A program made the translations under genes and the position numbers. A stretch of 64,000 nucleotides of DNA, taken from positions 22,632,480 through 22,696,479 of the forward strand of contig CM033397.1 of NCBI GenBank assembly GCA_019426215.1. Reading direction: 5' to 3'. Positions within the stretch are counted from its first letter, which is position 1. Each line of letters starts with the position of its first letter. Below are positions 42,444-54,476 of this stretch, piece after piece. A model generated the notes under the pieces. It saw only the letters and a program-made list of their open reading frames with translations. It did no database searches and was not told the DNA's origin. The stretch is from Buddleja alternifolia. Lineage: Eukaryota > Streptophyta > Magnoliopsida > Lamiales > Scrophulariaceae.

Positions 42444-42651
42444 ACTCGCAATTTCTCAGTTAAGGAACAGAGTAAGTTCTTTTCCCCTGAACTAAATTTG
42501 GTTCTAATTTTTTTTTTGGTTGAAATATTTTGATGGTACACACAAACGCAAAGCAGAGAGTAGAGAGATTCTCTTGGGCTTAACTTGGTGTATCCATGCT
42601 GATAGGTTTCTTTCTTTTCTCTTTATTTTGGTGGGAGCTGTTATGTGGACA

Positions 42652-42660
42652 CATATATAA
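42652..42660 (-). promoter_or_regulatory. Candidate TATA box of the subtilase gene
   Basis: On the - strand TTATATATG in the context CCTATTATATATGTGTCC, about 210 bp before the ATG at 42443. The only TATA-like word at a plausible distance. Leader length not verified. Confidence 0.4.
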
Positions 42661-42699
42661 TAGGATGGATACCTTAAGGTGTTGAAAGAATCTGGACCC

Positions 42700-43266
42700 A
42701 CTTGAGTTGAAATTTGGAGAAAGTTGATACCTGCTTATGGATTCAATTATTCGTCTCCAATCAAGTGATATTATATTGGGAAGAATCTTTTCGTATTATT
42801 GTGAGAGAAAGAAAAAAAGAAGTTGCTTTGTGATTTTGATGATTAGTCTCATTTTATCTACAATTTCCATTGCTAGCATAACATGCTTCTCTTGGTATTT
42901 AACTTATAGCCATGGTAAACATCATATTTTTGTTTGGTTTGTTCTATTATTTGGCATATATTTTTCTATTTAGATTCCACTTTGATTTTGTGGTTTGCAA
43001 ACATTTTGATTGGCATAATTTATGTGCAATTATAGAAGTTAACTCGGGTTTACGAAACTACATCCATTTCCTCTTGTCATCTTAACTCCATCTGTTTGTT
43101 AGTCCTTACAATGGAAAAATTAACATGTGTCGAGGATTCAAATTAAAATTCAACATTGGGGGATCTATGCATATTTAACCTAAGTTTTGAGAGGAGGTTA
43201 TGTAATTATTTCTCATATTTGTGAGTGATACATCTTTGAATGATTTTTATTCCATCTTCTTTATCA
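42700..43266. other. Intergenic sequence upstream of the subtilase gene
   Basis: No gene or clear repeat seen. A short open frame at 42737-42973 (78 codons, Ile/Phe/Ser-rich) has two hydrophobic stretches but no homology I recognise and is probably chance. Confidence 0.35.
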
Positions 43267-43275
43267 TTTTTGATA

Positions 43276-43535
43276 GGGATAATTACACTCACACCCCTTC
43301 AATGATGGGGTAATTACACAAACCTCCCTTTACTAATTGATAATCACAAACACCCCTCCTTAGGGGTCTATTTGTAAGGTTTATAGGGGATACAATTTGT
43401 AAATTTTTTTACACATATATGGGGTGTGATTGTAAGAATTTTTTAATATGAGGGAGTGTGTTTGTAATTATTAATTAGTGAAGGGAGATTTGTGTAATTA
43501 TTCTATCTTTGAGGGAGTGTGAGTGTAATTATCCC
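43276..43535. mobile_element. MITE with ~85-bp terminal inverted repeats
   Basis: The left end GGGATAATTACACTCACACC continues with a stretch that is inverted at the right end (GGGAGTGTGAGTGTAATTATCCC) over about 85 bp with few mismatches. Flanked by TTTTGATA at 43268-43275 and at 43536-43543, an 8-bp direct repeat. 260 bp, no coding sequence. Long TIRs with a G start fit a Mutator-like MITE; an 8-bp duplication would also fit hAT. Confidence 0.85.
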
Positions 43536-43544
43536 TTTTGATAT

Positions 43545-44844
43545 GTTCATGGAAAGGATTGACATGTTTATGTAATTATGGGTATTTGAGGTCGCAGCCA
43601 AAAGACACTCATATTTTTTGGATTGTAAGCATTGGTGGGTCTATGTTGGCCAATCATTTTGTTTGTTTACTTTTCCACTCTTAATAATTAACCGATAAAC
43701 AGATTGGCGTTTTGCTATAGGACAGAAAATGCTAAAAGTGCGCCCAAAATTGTTCCTTAGTGATTAGTGGAAATGAATAGGAATTTTGGTTAGGTTAATT
43801 GCATATCTATTTGAATGTCACGAGTTCAATTTCAGAGCGAATACAAAAGTCGTCATTTTATATGTGTATCGTGGATTAGTGGCTATCAAATTATAATATT
43901 TGATTCAAATTAGTATTAAAATTTGTTTCTATTGTGTTGGTGTTTGCGGTAAAGTTGTGCTTATACCTATGTGTCCACATTTGAATCTCATTGTCTCACA
44001 TTACAAGGTTAAGATGTCTTATTTCTTGATTGTTTTTTTTTAAAAAATAAATATATTGTTATATAGCTTCACATATTTTCTTTTAATGTTTCTATGATAA
44101 ATATTCTGATATATATATATATATATATATGTATATGTATGTGTATATATATCTATATATGTATATGTATGTCTACTAATTGTAACCTCATGCCAATTGA
44201 TGTAAGATTTTGGTTTTACAATAAAAAAACATAAGAAATTTGTACTTCACAATTACATAATGTATTTATCTATAATATGCCACCTATAGAAATGAGTCTG
44301 AATTTTTGATGAGCATCAACAAGTTTTTATATAGAGTATTAATTCTTATAAAACTTAAAATATTCAATTGGGTGACTATCAGAGATAAGAAAAATATATA
44401 TGTATAGTTATGCTTATACATTTTAGACTTAGATCCTAACGACTATGTTTATACCAATTTATTGGCAAAATTGAGTTTAATGAAATGATCTAAGAATAGG
44501 TACATGCGACGCTTATTCGAATAGTTTTTTGATATTTCTATTTTATTGTAAAGACCAACTAAATATTTAATATCTCTTTCAGAAAATGGTAAGAGTTGAT
44601 TGGTCAATAATACTTATTAGACACTGTCTATAATGTTAAAGTTTAAAGTAACGGCTACATCTTTGTCAGAAAAAGAAACTTAAGGACTGATAGGCTTTCA
44701 TGTTCCTCTTTCGTTGAAGGTAGGTTCGGCTTGTGTTATGATCCACATTATTTTGCATGGCTTGGATGATTGAAGCCTTTTTGTTTGCAAGTTTTGTTGA
44801 AATAAATTGATGAGTAATTGAGGTTTTATTAGAATTTTTTTAAA
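43545..44844. other. Intergenic DNA with AT microsatellites
   Basis: No gene seen. Contains an (AT)n/GTATATGTATG run at about 44110-44172. Confidence 0.35.
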
Positions 44845-45595
44845 GGATATTAAATTTTGTCTCATTAAACTATATCTTATGTATCAAATACCCCACTAAA
44901 TTACATATCATTTATCCCCCAATATAATTTTATAAGACATTGATACACTTCAATATATCATGGATTCTCATTGATCCTTTAATCATCAACTAATTTTGGT
45001 TTCTCTTTTCTTTCTCTTTCTTCATCATTTTCATCTCCTTTTCTTTTTCCTTCTTTTCTTATATATATATATATATATATATATTTGAAAATTTAAATTA
45101 GCACATTCTTATAGTGACACTCAATTGTTTTTCTCATATTATTAAATGTACGGAAGTATCTTTCAATATTGAAATAAAGTTATCAATTCTAAAAGATGAA
45201 TTTACACATTTTAATAGCTTTCACCTTCTTGAAAGAGCCTTATTTTCTTTTATTTTTGTCTTCGTTTCGCTAAGAGAAATCTCAATTACAATATAAGCAC
45301 GAGTTTTACAAGAAAAGAAAAGACGCATAACAATGATATTCATGATTATAATATGCTACAATTTTCAATGGCAATATAAATTTTAAGGTGTAAATGAAGA
45401 ATATGGGAATAAAGAAGTAAAATATTGTGAAGAGGTAAAAATGGCAGAAAAACAAAATAAATTAAAAGTTAATAGATAAGGATACTTGTGAAAATCTAAT
45501 TAATTTTAAATGAGCTAGGGGTAAATGTTATATCTAATTGTACAGGGGGTGTTTGATACTTAGTCAATAGTTTAGGAGGGCAAAATATATTATCC
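44845..45595. mobile_element. MITE-like element with ~75-bp imperfect terminal inverted repeats
   Basis: The left end (GGATATTAAATTTTGTCTCA, then AAACTAT..C..A.GTATCAAA.ACCCC) is inverted at 45520-45595. Flanking 9-mers TTTTTTAAA (left) and TATTTTAAA (right) differ at one base, which fits a Mutator-type 9-bp target duplication. The interior holds an (AT)n run at 45061-45084 and no domain-bearing frame. Confidence 0.68.
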
Positions 45596-45599
45596 TATT

Positions 45600-47147
45600 T
45601 TAAATTAATCCATTATTAAGATTTAGAGGTAGAATGATTGAACTGGGTGTCTGAGAATCATCGCAAATAGCTTGTGTTCATATGTTAAAATTTGGAATAA
45701 ATAAACGAAAAACAGATCTTTGGCCAAATGACATAATTAATCGATGCTAAAAGCATATCAAAGTTTAAAACCAACCTGCACTAGGGGAACGAGCAATTTT
45801 TACAGGGTGGGTGGGTGATAAAAATCATGCATCCGCACCTGTTTTTGTGGTGTATGGTGCACTTAGTGCACTATAAAATTTCCTGTTTGGTTTGTTGCCT
45901 ATGTTTATTGGGAGATTAATTGATTGCCTTAAATGGTTAAGATGTCTTATCATTCCGCAAAAATTCAAAAAAAGGAAAAGGAGAAAGAATGAAAAGACAA
46001 ATGACGAAGTGTTTTGATAATATGTAGTACGGAAATTCTAATTCAAGTTCTAATTACATAACAAATGCTTATTTAATTAAATGATAGAGGTGGTTGTGAT
46101 ATTTACATTATGCGTGAATACGTGAAATCCAATTACTACACGATTGATTTGAACTCTGATCAAACCCAATTCAAAATCGAGAGTTTCTCTATATGGCTGT
46201 TATGATGTGGTATAGCTAACCGCCATGACAAGCACACTAATTATTTTGCACACTTGAGATTATTATGATAGAGATTTCTGGTTTCTTCTCCACCATCAAT
46301 TTTTTCTTAGGTTTAGTCAAGATTGAAAATCCAAGTTGATTCTTCTTCAAATCATTACATTAAAGTGACTTTCCTGCATCAACCTCGTGGTTATCTTCAT
46401 CTTGATAACTCCGTATATAAAACTTTTCCACGCGCGTTAATAGTGAATATTGATATATACATCCTATTAAAATCATACTATGTTTTTATGTACCAAAGAA
46501 TGCTCTTATTATGTTTTTATGTACCAAGGAGTGCTCTTATTTTCATTTTTGGAATGACCATTTATAATGGTCTTTAATTTTTCCGTTCTCAAAAATCTTG
46601 GTTGTCTCAATACAAAATGCATCAGATAATTTGAAGACATCTCATAATAGTTATAAAATTGAGCACCATCATAGTAAATCATAAAATAAGAAGTATATCA
46701 TATGAAAAACACAAGAATTACAAGTAGGATAGTTGCACTGCTAGCGAGCTACAATACTTGACGTTGTTCTAAAATCATAATTTCATTCCTACGTGTGTCA
46801 CCACAACCGATGTCGCCTAGACTCAAAGTTTATAGAAGAATATAAAATCCATCTCAAAACTCATAAGCGAAATGTACACGCCAGTATAATGACCTCTTAC
46901 ATGGATGTAAAGAGTATGATTGTTGGAAATGAGATAGCGATTGTTATATAAATAGTATAAAATATCATATAACTATGTATCAGAATATATAAGAATAACC
47001 ATGTTCATCAATTATAAAATAAACCATATAAAATGGCCACAAAATTAATAATAAAATGTTCAACAATTATATAATCACTAAGAAAATAATAAGCTCATAT
47101 TAAAATGAGACAATAGGTCTAATTAAAACATCAACTCTACACATTCA

Positions 47148-47193
<46 letters not shown>

Positions 47194-49280
47194 TGATGAG
47201 TGCTTGGGCAAGGGGATCATGAGACGTCATTTTAACAGAATGTAAAGGATATTGTGGCAAAGAGCTGGAATGACCCTACCACTAACTATTGTTCACTTAA
47301 TTGGAAGATTAGGACAAAGACTAGTTTCATTTCTTTCAAAGAGCGATCCAATTATCATAGTTTATCAAGATATTCTAGATATTCTGGATGAGCTGAGCTT
47401 CTTGGAATCTTTTTCTAATAACTTTATTATAGTATACTAATACATATGTCTTTGTCCTGTGATATTAATGTTAAACAAACTCATCTCTTTATTTATGCAC
47501 TCAGACTCAAAGTGCGTACTCACAGTGACAGCCAAAAATTAAACATAAAAAAATGAAAATGATTTGACCATGACGCATGGGAAAATAGATTTGATGTGTA
47601 ATATTTTTTTGTTATATACAAATGTTAATGTGATATACGTCGAATACGAGACATAACTTTTAAATTTTTTCAACTTTTTCTTGCGAGAATTTTTGTTTGC
47701 TTTCTTTTACTATATTTGTCTCGTAAAGAAAATATATGAATATTAGCATCGCAAACATGCTTTGTCTTAAAAAGATAAAGGTTAATATGTGTAAGTGCAG
47801 TTTTTAAGTCGTTTATAATACATGAACGTGGCATATTGGCCAGTAACAAATTATTAGCTATAGCACCATGCATCATTTTTATAGACATATCTTGATGAGG
47901 AAGATAAGAAGACAAAAAGTATGAAAATTTTAAATTTCATCACACATCAATTTAGGTAAAATTAGCTGAATGTATGTTTTTTATAACACAAAGGAGCTTT
48001 TTCCCAAAGGTGAAGTCTGATAGGGAAGCAATCCCCTTGGTTTACTATATAATTATGAGATTTAGAAGATTACTTCTGCGTGGTAATCAGAAAAAAGTTA
48101 TAGGGAAAGCCAATGGAATAATACATGATGATTATTGTTGCGATATTATTAGGAAACGTCTTTTTTTCTCCTTAGTTGTTAGCCCATGAGTTATGATTGT
48201 TATCATTTTCATGTAATGTCGAAATAATTAAGCAGCAACTTGGCTATCTACTGAATGATTAAGTACTATTTTGGAAGGGTGAGGTAGCCTGGTAGGATGA
48301 TTTATCATAAGAAATTGTTGTTATCATGTCAAATCCATTTCGCTCAAAATAATAAATGTCAAATTCACTTCTACATAAAATCACCAATAAATCCCAAATG
48401 ATATCACATTAATCGTGAACATAAGTTGGTTGCAATTACTTTTTTTGTTTTGGTTCCAAACTATTTTTTTTTTTTTGGGATTATATGGTCGTGAAAATTG
48501 ATTAAAACGATCAACTGAAAGTATACTTGTTTTTTGGGTGAAGATAAGCTTTTATAAATAACTAGTAAGGTGAATGCGCATTAGGCATGAAAGACAACGT
48601 CTCTTTTGATTTAAGAAAACAAATATAATAGTTACCATCAGAGACAAATCTAGGAATAAGTGCTTGGGGGTGGGGGGGGGGGGACCATTACAATTTTTTT
48701 TTTTTACGATATTTATAACTGATTTTAGTTTTATTGGATAATTAAATAAAATACCAATAATCACGTAAAAGAATTAACTTTTAATAAATTTATAGCAGTT
48801 TCAAAACATTTAATCAGTTAACCAACTTATAAAACCCATAATAATAGTTTGTCAATCCAAAAAAAAAAAAAGAATTAGAATAAGACAATTAGTTCCCAAG
48901 AATTTAAACGCTATAGGTGGTTTAACTGAAAATATGACAGATTAACTTCAAATACCTACATTTATCACAAAATTTGAACTAAATTTTAAAAAAAAAAAAA
49001 TAAAAAAAAAAAATTAAAGCAAATAAACATTAACACTAATATTATCACTTTATGCATATCTCGTGGTAGAGAATTTTTAAATAGTTGAATGATGAACCTT
49101 TTATTTTTCTTGTATGTAGATTTGTTGTTGTGTTGTATATTTGTCCTTCTCAACAATATATAAAAATAGTTGTTAATTCTAATCTTTTTATAGGTTTTGA
49201 GAAAACTAATTGTTTATTCCAATCTTAATAAATATAGAAAAAAGTTTCAAAATGAAACTTAAAGTGTTAAATCCAAATAA
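45600..49280. other. Gene-free intergenic DNA
   Basis: No convincing coding sequence. Small items: a 32-bp tandem pair (ATGTTTTTATGTACCAA..) at about 46480-46540, an (AAT)n microsatellite at 47150-47193, and a G-run at about 48671-48683 followed by a T-run. Open frames at 46323-46577, 47974-48189 and 47915-47670 (-) are short and unrecognised. Confidence 0.4.
47150..47193. repeat. (AAT)n microsatellite
   Basis: About 14 uninterrupted AAT/ATA units. Confidence 0.95.
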
Positions 49281-49324
49281 TTACATATATCCTATAGAAA
49301 AATAGATATATACCATTAATATGG

Positions 49325-49344
49325 AGGGGGGGGGGGGGGGGGGG
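49325..49344. repeat. Poly-G run
   Basis: About 20 consecutive G bases; a matching C-rich run (with one G) lies at 49862-49879, on the other side of the MITE at 49371-49817. Confidence 0.9.
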
Positions 49345-49370
49345 TTGGAGGACCCATAGATATATACATA

Positions 49371-49817
49371 GGGAAAATTACACTGGGTACCCTTGAGATA
49401 TTGCCTAATTACGGTTTACACCTCCTAATTTAAAATATTACATCTAACATCCTGTAGTTTTATATATTGATGTAAGGTTGTACGGATTAGTATAATTATG
49501 AGTGTAATTTGTTATGCATGGTAAACAGTATGAGTGTATATGTTAGGATTAGTATAATTATGGTGTTATTTGTTAGGTTTAGAACTTCTTGAACTTACTG
49601 AATTTCTTGCATTTGTGTTTCTATTTGGTGTAATATGAGCATTTATGGTGTAATATGAGGATTAACTGAGAAACCTTATTAATTCATGAACATTAGAGGA
49701 TTTTGCCCAACCTTACATCAATATATTAAACTACAGGATGTTAGATGTAATATTTTGAACTAAGGGGTGTAAACCGTAATTAGGCAATACCTCAAGGGTA
49801 CCCAATGTAATTTTCCC
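49371..49817. mobile_element. Mutator-like MITE with >100-bp terminal inverted repeats and 10-bp TSD
   Basis: The left end GGGAAAATTACACTGGGTACC is inverted at the right end (GGGTACCCAATGTAATTTTCCC). The inverted match continues for about 110 bp (CCTAATTACGGTTTACACC, TACATCTAACATCCTGTAGTT and so on). A perfect 10-bp direct repeat TATATACATA flanks it (49361-49370 and 49818-49827). 447 bp, non-coding. Target size and long TIRs indicate the Mutator superfamily. Confidence 0.92.
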
Positions 49818-50510
49818 TATATACATATATCCTATAGAAAAATTTTGAAATCTCGGGGAGGCCCCCCCCCCCCCGCCCGTAAATCCGTCCATGGTTACCA
49901 TAAATATTCATAGATAACTACATTTAAAAATATAAATCTCAGTGGCTTGATCAAAATCACAGAGCTAAGCAAAAGGTTACCAGCATGGGCATGAGTTACA
50001 AAATTTTCAATTTCGCTGGGTATGAAGGCATGATAAGAGATTTATTTGGATCTAAAATAAAATATTAGAGCAATATCCGATGTGCAATTAGTATAATAGA
50101 TCTTAGACCAGCTCAACGAATTATAATATTTTTAAGTCAATTGAGTACGGTAAATAGACAAGCTGTCAATAATTGTTGCGATTTATGACGCTGACAATTT
50201 CTAAGTGAATCAAAATTGAAAATTGTGCTTTAATAATGAAAATATTAAGGAGTTCAATATCTATTTTAAAATATGAGTTCACTCAAGAGCAATATTTTCT
50301 TTTATATTTTTTTGATAGTTAAAGCTTGCATTAAAGAAACCAAACAACAGTGCTTATTAGGTTACTTATACCCATATCTCTCTATTCGAGCTGACAATTG
50401 ATATTTCTAGTTTGTGCTAAGTTCAACAAAAAATGCCTAATTTGCTCAAAAGTTGGGAAATGCATTGGTCATTTTGATTTTGTCACTCATTGACACTGGA
50501 AAAGCCAATG

Positions 50511-52207
50511 TGTTTGTACAACAAGAGGAATGATCGTTCAAGTAATACAGTGGATTTTAAGTCCGAAATGTCAATCCCACAGAAACTTGAATTTTAGATT
50601 TTTCGTAATTAAAACAAGCAATATTAAATTAAAAATAAAGGATTGAATTAAACTAATGAGGATTGGTAACTTAATATGAATCAGATGATAAAAACAACTA
50701 AGTCTCATGCATGATGCATCGACACAAATTACTCAATTATCAATACAAAAGCGTTGATCGTATTATTAGACTATTGTTGCTAAGGTGGAATACTTTTTAA
50801 TTAATCGTTAACCGATGTCTCATGATAACAACCCTATACTTAATTATTGACTTCCAAAATATCTCTATATGAAAGTCTAATTAGCAAGCATGCATTAAAG
50901 AACCAGGAATTCTTCGAAAAATTTGGCTAACTGCACCTGAGAGTCTTTAACTATCTCTAGGGCAACTCCTGTCTACGTGTTATGATGTTCCTCTTGAACA
51001 CTAACTTATCTTCTCTCAAATGGCTAAGCTAGTCAATTTATCATACATGTGATGGCCAAACACACCTAAGCATTAAGCATAAGTTCAAGACACAAAACAA
51101 CAATATAATTAATACGAAAAACTATTTTTATATATCAAATCTCATAATCCGGCCTAAGCATGGCTTTAGTTTAACAAAATTAGCTACTCATAGTAATACG
51201 AAAACAATTAAACATATTCATGTTCATAAGAAAAAAATAAAACTAAGAAACTAAGACTCCCTATGATGTTGAATCTTGAATTTTTGATCTTCAATTGTTT
51301 TTCCTTGCTTCTTCCTCTCAAAAGTATGTAAAGTATCTAAATTTTGGAACACATTCGTAACCCTAAACTCTGAGAACAAATCTGATATGTATAGGAAGAG
51401 GAATGGAAGACTCCAACTTGAATTAAACTTGGAAATTTCCAAAATCTGCTCTGCCGATCCCAACGTTCGAACATCAACTTCACCACGTTTGAGCATTGAT
51501 TTTTCTTCATTAAAGTTTGACTTTTACTTTTGTCCATCACATTCGAACGTTACATAACCCACGTTCGAGCGTTGGAAACGGTAGCTGATTTTCGACTTGA
51601 ATTCTTCTTCATATATTTTTCACCCTTTTCTCCTCAATATCATTGATTTTCACATGTACTCACTTAACACACAAATTACATGCTTATGTAGCATAAATCA
51701 TGCATAAACCAATAAAAATTAGGGGTTAATGCAAAAAACCCCACTCTGTGATAACAGAATAGCCTAATCACCCCTTGTATTTTTAAACAAGTCTGCAAAA
51801 AGCCACTTTTTGTAAAAAAAAGGAGCATGTTTTTCACCTTTATTGACTTGCTTATTTGTCATTTATACACTCTCCAAATAATATAAAAGGTAAAAAGTGT
51901 TATTTCACCCAAAAAATACATATTTCTTTCTATCTTTTTAACAAAAAGTGGCTTTTTGCAGACTTTTTTAAGAACACAAGGGTGATTAGGCTATTTTGTG
52001 ATCACAGGGATTTTTAACAAAAAAGTTATAACACAGGGTTTTTTTTTGCTTTAACCCCTAAAATTACATGCATATAGGGCTAGAAAACACGTAAATGTAC
52101 AACCTATCACTCATGCTAACCAACATAAGCCAATTAAGGCGAATATTGGCATAAATAGAGCTAGATAAAAGCAAAAATTTGAAACTATAACCACAATTGA
52201 TCCAACA
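50511..52207. repeat. Possible old gypsy-type solo LTR (degenerate)
   Basis: The block starts TGTTTGTACA and ends ATTGATCCAACA. Near the left edge it has TCAATCCCACAGAAAC, which resembles the 'TCGTCTCCACAGGGA' stretch at the same place in the Athila/Tat LTRs of this window. The general order (AATTAAAAC.. , CTCATG.. , ATGTAGCATAAATCATGCATAAACC) is also similar. No matching target duplication is visible and the likeness is weak, so this is tentative. A younger MITE (51722-52058) lies inside. Confidence 0.35.
51722..52058. mobile_element. MITE with ~120-bp terminal inverted repeats
   Basis: The left end GGGGTTAATGCAAAAAACCC is inverted at the right end (GGGTTTTTTTTTGCTTTAACCCC). Further inside ATAGCCTAATCACCC and GTCTGCAAAAAGCCACTTTTTG occur as inverted copies at both ends. 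The flanks share TAAAA(A)TTA with a one-base slip, consistent with an old 8-9 bp duplication. Non-coding, about 337 bp. Confidence 0.85.
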
Positions 52208-53805
52208 AGAGTGATGAAATGTGTCACTTCAATTTTAGAAGTCATAAAAGATCAGCTAAATTGATAAAGGTTGGTCACTTCCCTCGTGATTGCATTGAGT
52301 TGAAATTTAACTTTCGAGACTCTCTCATTAATTTTAGATGCCAATGTCCCCAAATCTTCACTAACATGGTCTTAGGTGTTGACAAGACACTGCATGTGAC
52401 TTGACATCGAGCAATAAATAGACTATCATCAAGCTTTATGCAGGCTAAATTTGTTAAAAAAATTGTAGCGCAGAAAGGAGGCATTGTGAGTGTTATCTAA
52501 AGCACAAAATGTGTTTGAGTAAAATTTTTTAAAATTTTATGATGAGTGTGAGCTAATAAATAGTGATATGCAAAAGACACTCATTACATGATATAGTCTA
52601 ATTTAATTAAGCACTTGTAGCAATGTGATTTGTCCATCTTTCCTGATAGAGATCGTTATGGCATAAGTTGCTTAATGATTTTTTTCCAGATGAATCGAAT
52701 AAAAATATAATTACTTTTTTTTCTCATTTATTGATATGAGGTTAGAAGGATGACCATGCTAGCTGAAGGAGGCTTATTGGCTTACTCTCTTAAGGTCAAT
52801 CTCCCTCTATAGTTTTAGCATGTGAGAGAATGATGATTATGCTAACTAGAGGAGGCCTATTGACTTACTCGCTAAAGTTAACTTTCCTCTATAAAATTTT
52901 CTAGTAGGAAGAGCTTGCTGGAAAACAAAGTGAGGATATTTATCCTCTTGAGTTAGTCCACTTAGAAGAGTGCGTACTTATAAATGTAAGGCATTTAGTC
53001 TAAATTCTATTTTTTCACTATTTTGTGCTATGAGTTAGTACATCAACTATCTCACTAGTCAAAAGTGCTAAATCATATTGTTAGTGACTCTTGACAAAGA
53101 GTAGAGACTAAGTGGAGTTGAAAACTAAGGTTGACTGCACTAATGGATAGCGAGATAATATGTCTAATTAATTGTACAAATAGCGAATAAAATAAAGTTG
53201 CAAGATGATTCAAAAATCTTAGTAGCTGAATGAGCTTGCCAAAAGGTGAAGAATCAAAAACTTCTAGATAGCTAGATTTTTTATGGCGCAAATGACTTGC
53301 ATCTCACAAGGAAGTGTAATCATGATTGTAGCCTACATTACGGAATATGTGTCATTAAATTCAATGCTCCATTATATGCATTTTGGTAAGGTAGCAAGCC
53401 AATTCCAATATTCTGCACTCTTCTTAGACAAAGTACATTTTTTCACTCAATGAAGAATAACTTAATGGAGGCATGAGATAGATTAAGTCTCACAATATAG
53501 ATTTTCTCAAGGAGAAAATTGTGAGAATAACTGAAGTCAAAATGAGCTTGACCTATATGAGCTACAAGGTCCACAAGGAAACACTCATTTATCTAGCAAG
53601 GGTATTAATTCTTAAGCTCATCCCACAATTGCTAAGATAGTGGGAGAGTTTCACTTGACATATACTCTTGAAATCCATAAAGTAAGAAGGACCAAACGAG
53701 AATCGTTTCCCCTCTTCTACACGAGATTCAATAGGATTCCTTCGCATGTACTTGTTTGGATGGTTGATGAGTAACTTAGAACATTTGACTTCATTTATTG
53801 CCTTA
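52208..53805. other. Unassigned repeat-like DNA
   Basis: No gene recognised. It contains an imperfect tandem pair of about 80-95 bp (GGAGGC.TATTG.CTTACTC at about 52768 and 52852). In the region 53560-53800 the wording resembles decayed retroelement sequence but no domain can be read. The right edge is set by the start of the truncated Sirevirus LTR. Confidence 0.35.
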
Positions 53806-54227
53806 AGTGACATTAATGCTCCGAGAATATTTGCATTAAACTCTTTCTGGACTTCGGAATAAATTTAGGTGAAATCTTGTCTTGATAGATGATCATTCAA
53901 CCCTGAATGATCCTTAGCTGAATCTTCACATCAACGATTGAAGTAGCTTGACGCTTAGACGCTTGCTAGAAATCTTCATCTTCATTCAAACTTCAGACTC
54001 TTGAATCTCCAAACCTAACAACTGATAAACCCACTCAGAATAATATCAGATGCTCAGTCTAAGACTACTTAGCCTAACAATCTAGAATAAAAACAAATAA
54101 AGCCTTATAAAAATCTAACGCTCAAAGCCTATACATATATTCTAATAAAATCAAACTTACATATTTTGGGGTCTAACATAAATCCTAATTGTGATCATCA
54201 AAACATCTAACAAGAAATTTCCTAACA
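53806..54227 (-). repeat. Truncated 3' LTR of Sirevirus-like copy B
   Basis: On the - strand it begins TGTTAGGAAATTTCTTGTTAG after the polypurine tract and follows the copy A LTR (9745 to about 10125) through GACCCCAAAATATGTAAG and TTTAATGCAAATATTCTC. Similarity stops near 53806. About three quarters of the LTR is missing. Confidence 0.8.
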
Positions 54228-54241
54228 ATCTCCCCCTTTTT
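54228..54241 (-). other. Polypurine tract of copy B
   Basis: AAAAAGGGGGAGAT on the - strand, one base different from the tract of copy A (AAAAAGGGGGAAAT). Confidence 0.85.
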
Positions 54242-54476
54242 GATGACGGCAATACTTACTCTTTTATAGTTCAAGAGTTAGACAGCCAAAATACAAAAGT
54301 TAACTTTGAATAAAAGTTAGATAAAGTTAGTTAAGGTTAGTTAAAGCTGCAACAAGATGTTTTAGCTGGAAGTGCACTCTTTATATTTATCAAGGTAAGT
54401 ACAAGCATTTACAACTAAACATAAAAGATACAAAGAAACAAGAATAGATAATGAAATTTACGAAGAGGTCTCTTAA

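Noticed and set aside
42737..42973. 78-codon frame with hydrophobic stretches upstream of the subtilase gene
   Set aside because: AT-rich, no homology recognised; probably chance.
46323..46577. 84-codon open frame in the intergenic stretch
   Set aside because: No domain, overlaps a local tandem repeat, no start context or neighbour support.
50511..52207. Firm call of a complete gypsy solo LTR
   Set aside because: Ends fit TG...CA but no target duplication and only weak likeness; kept as tentative only.
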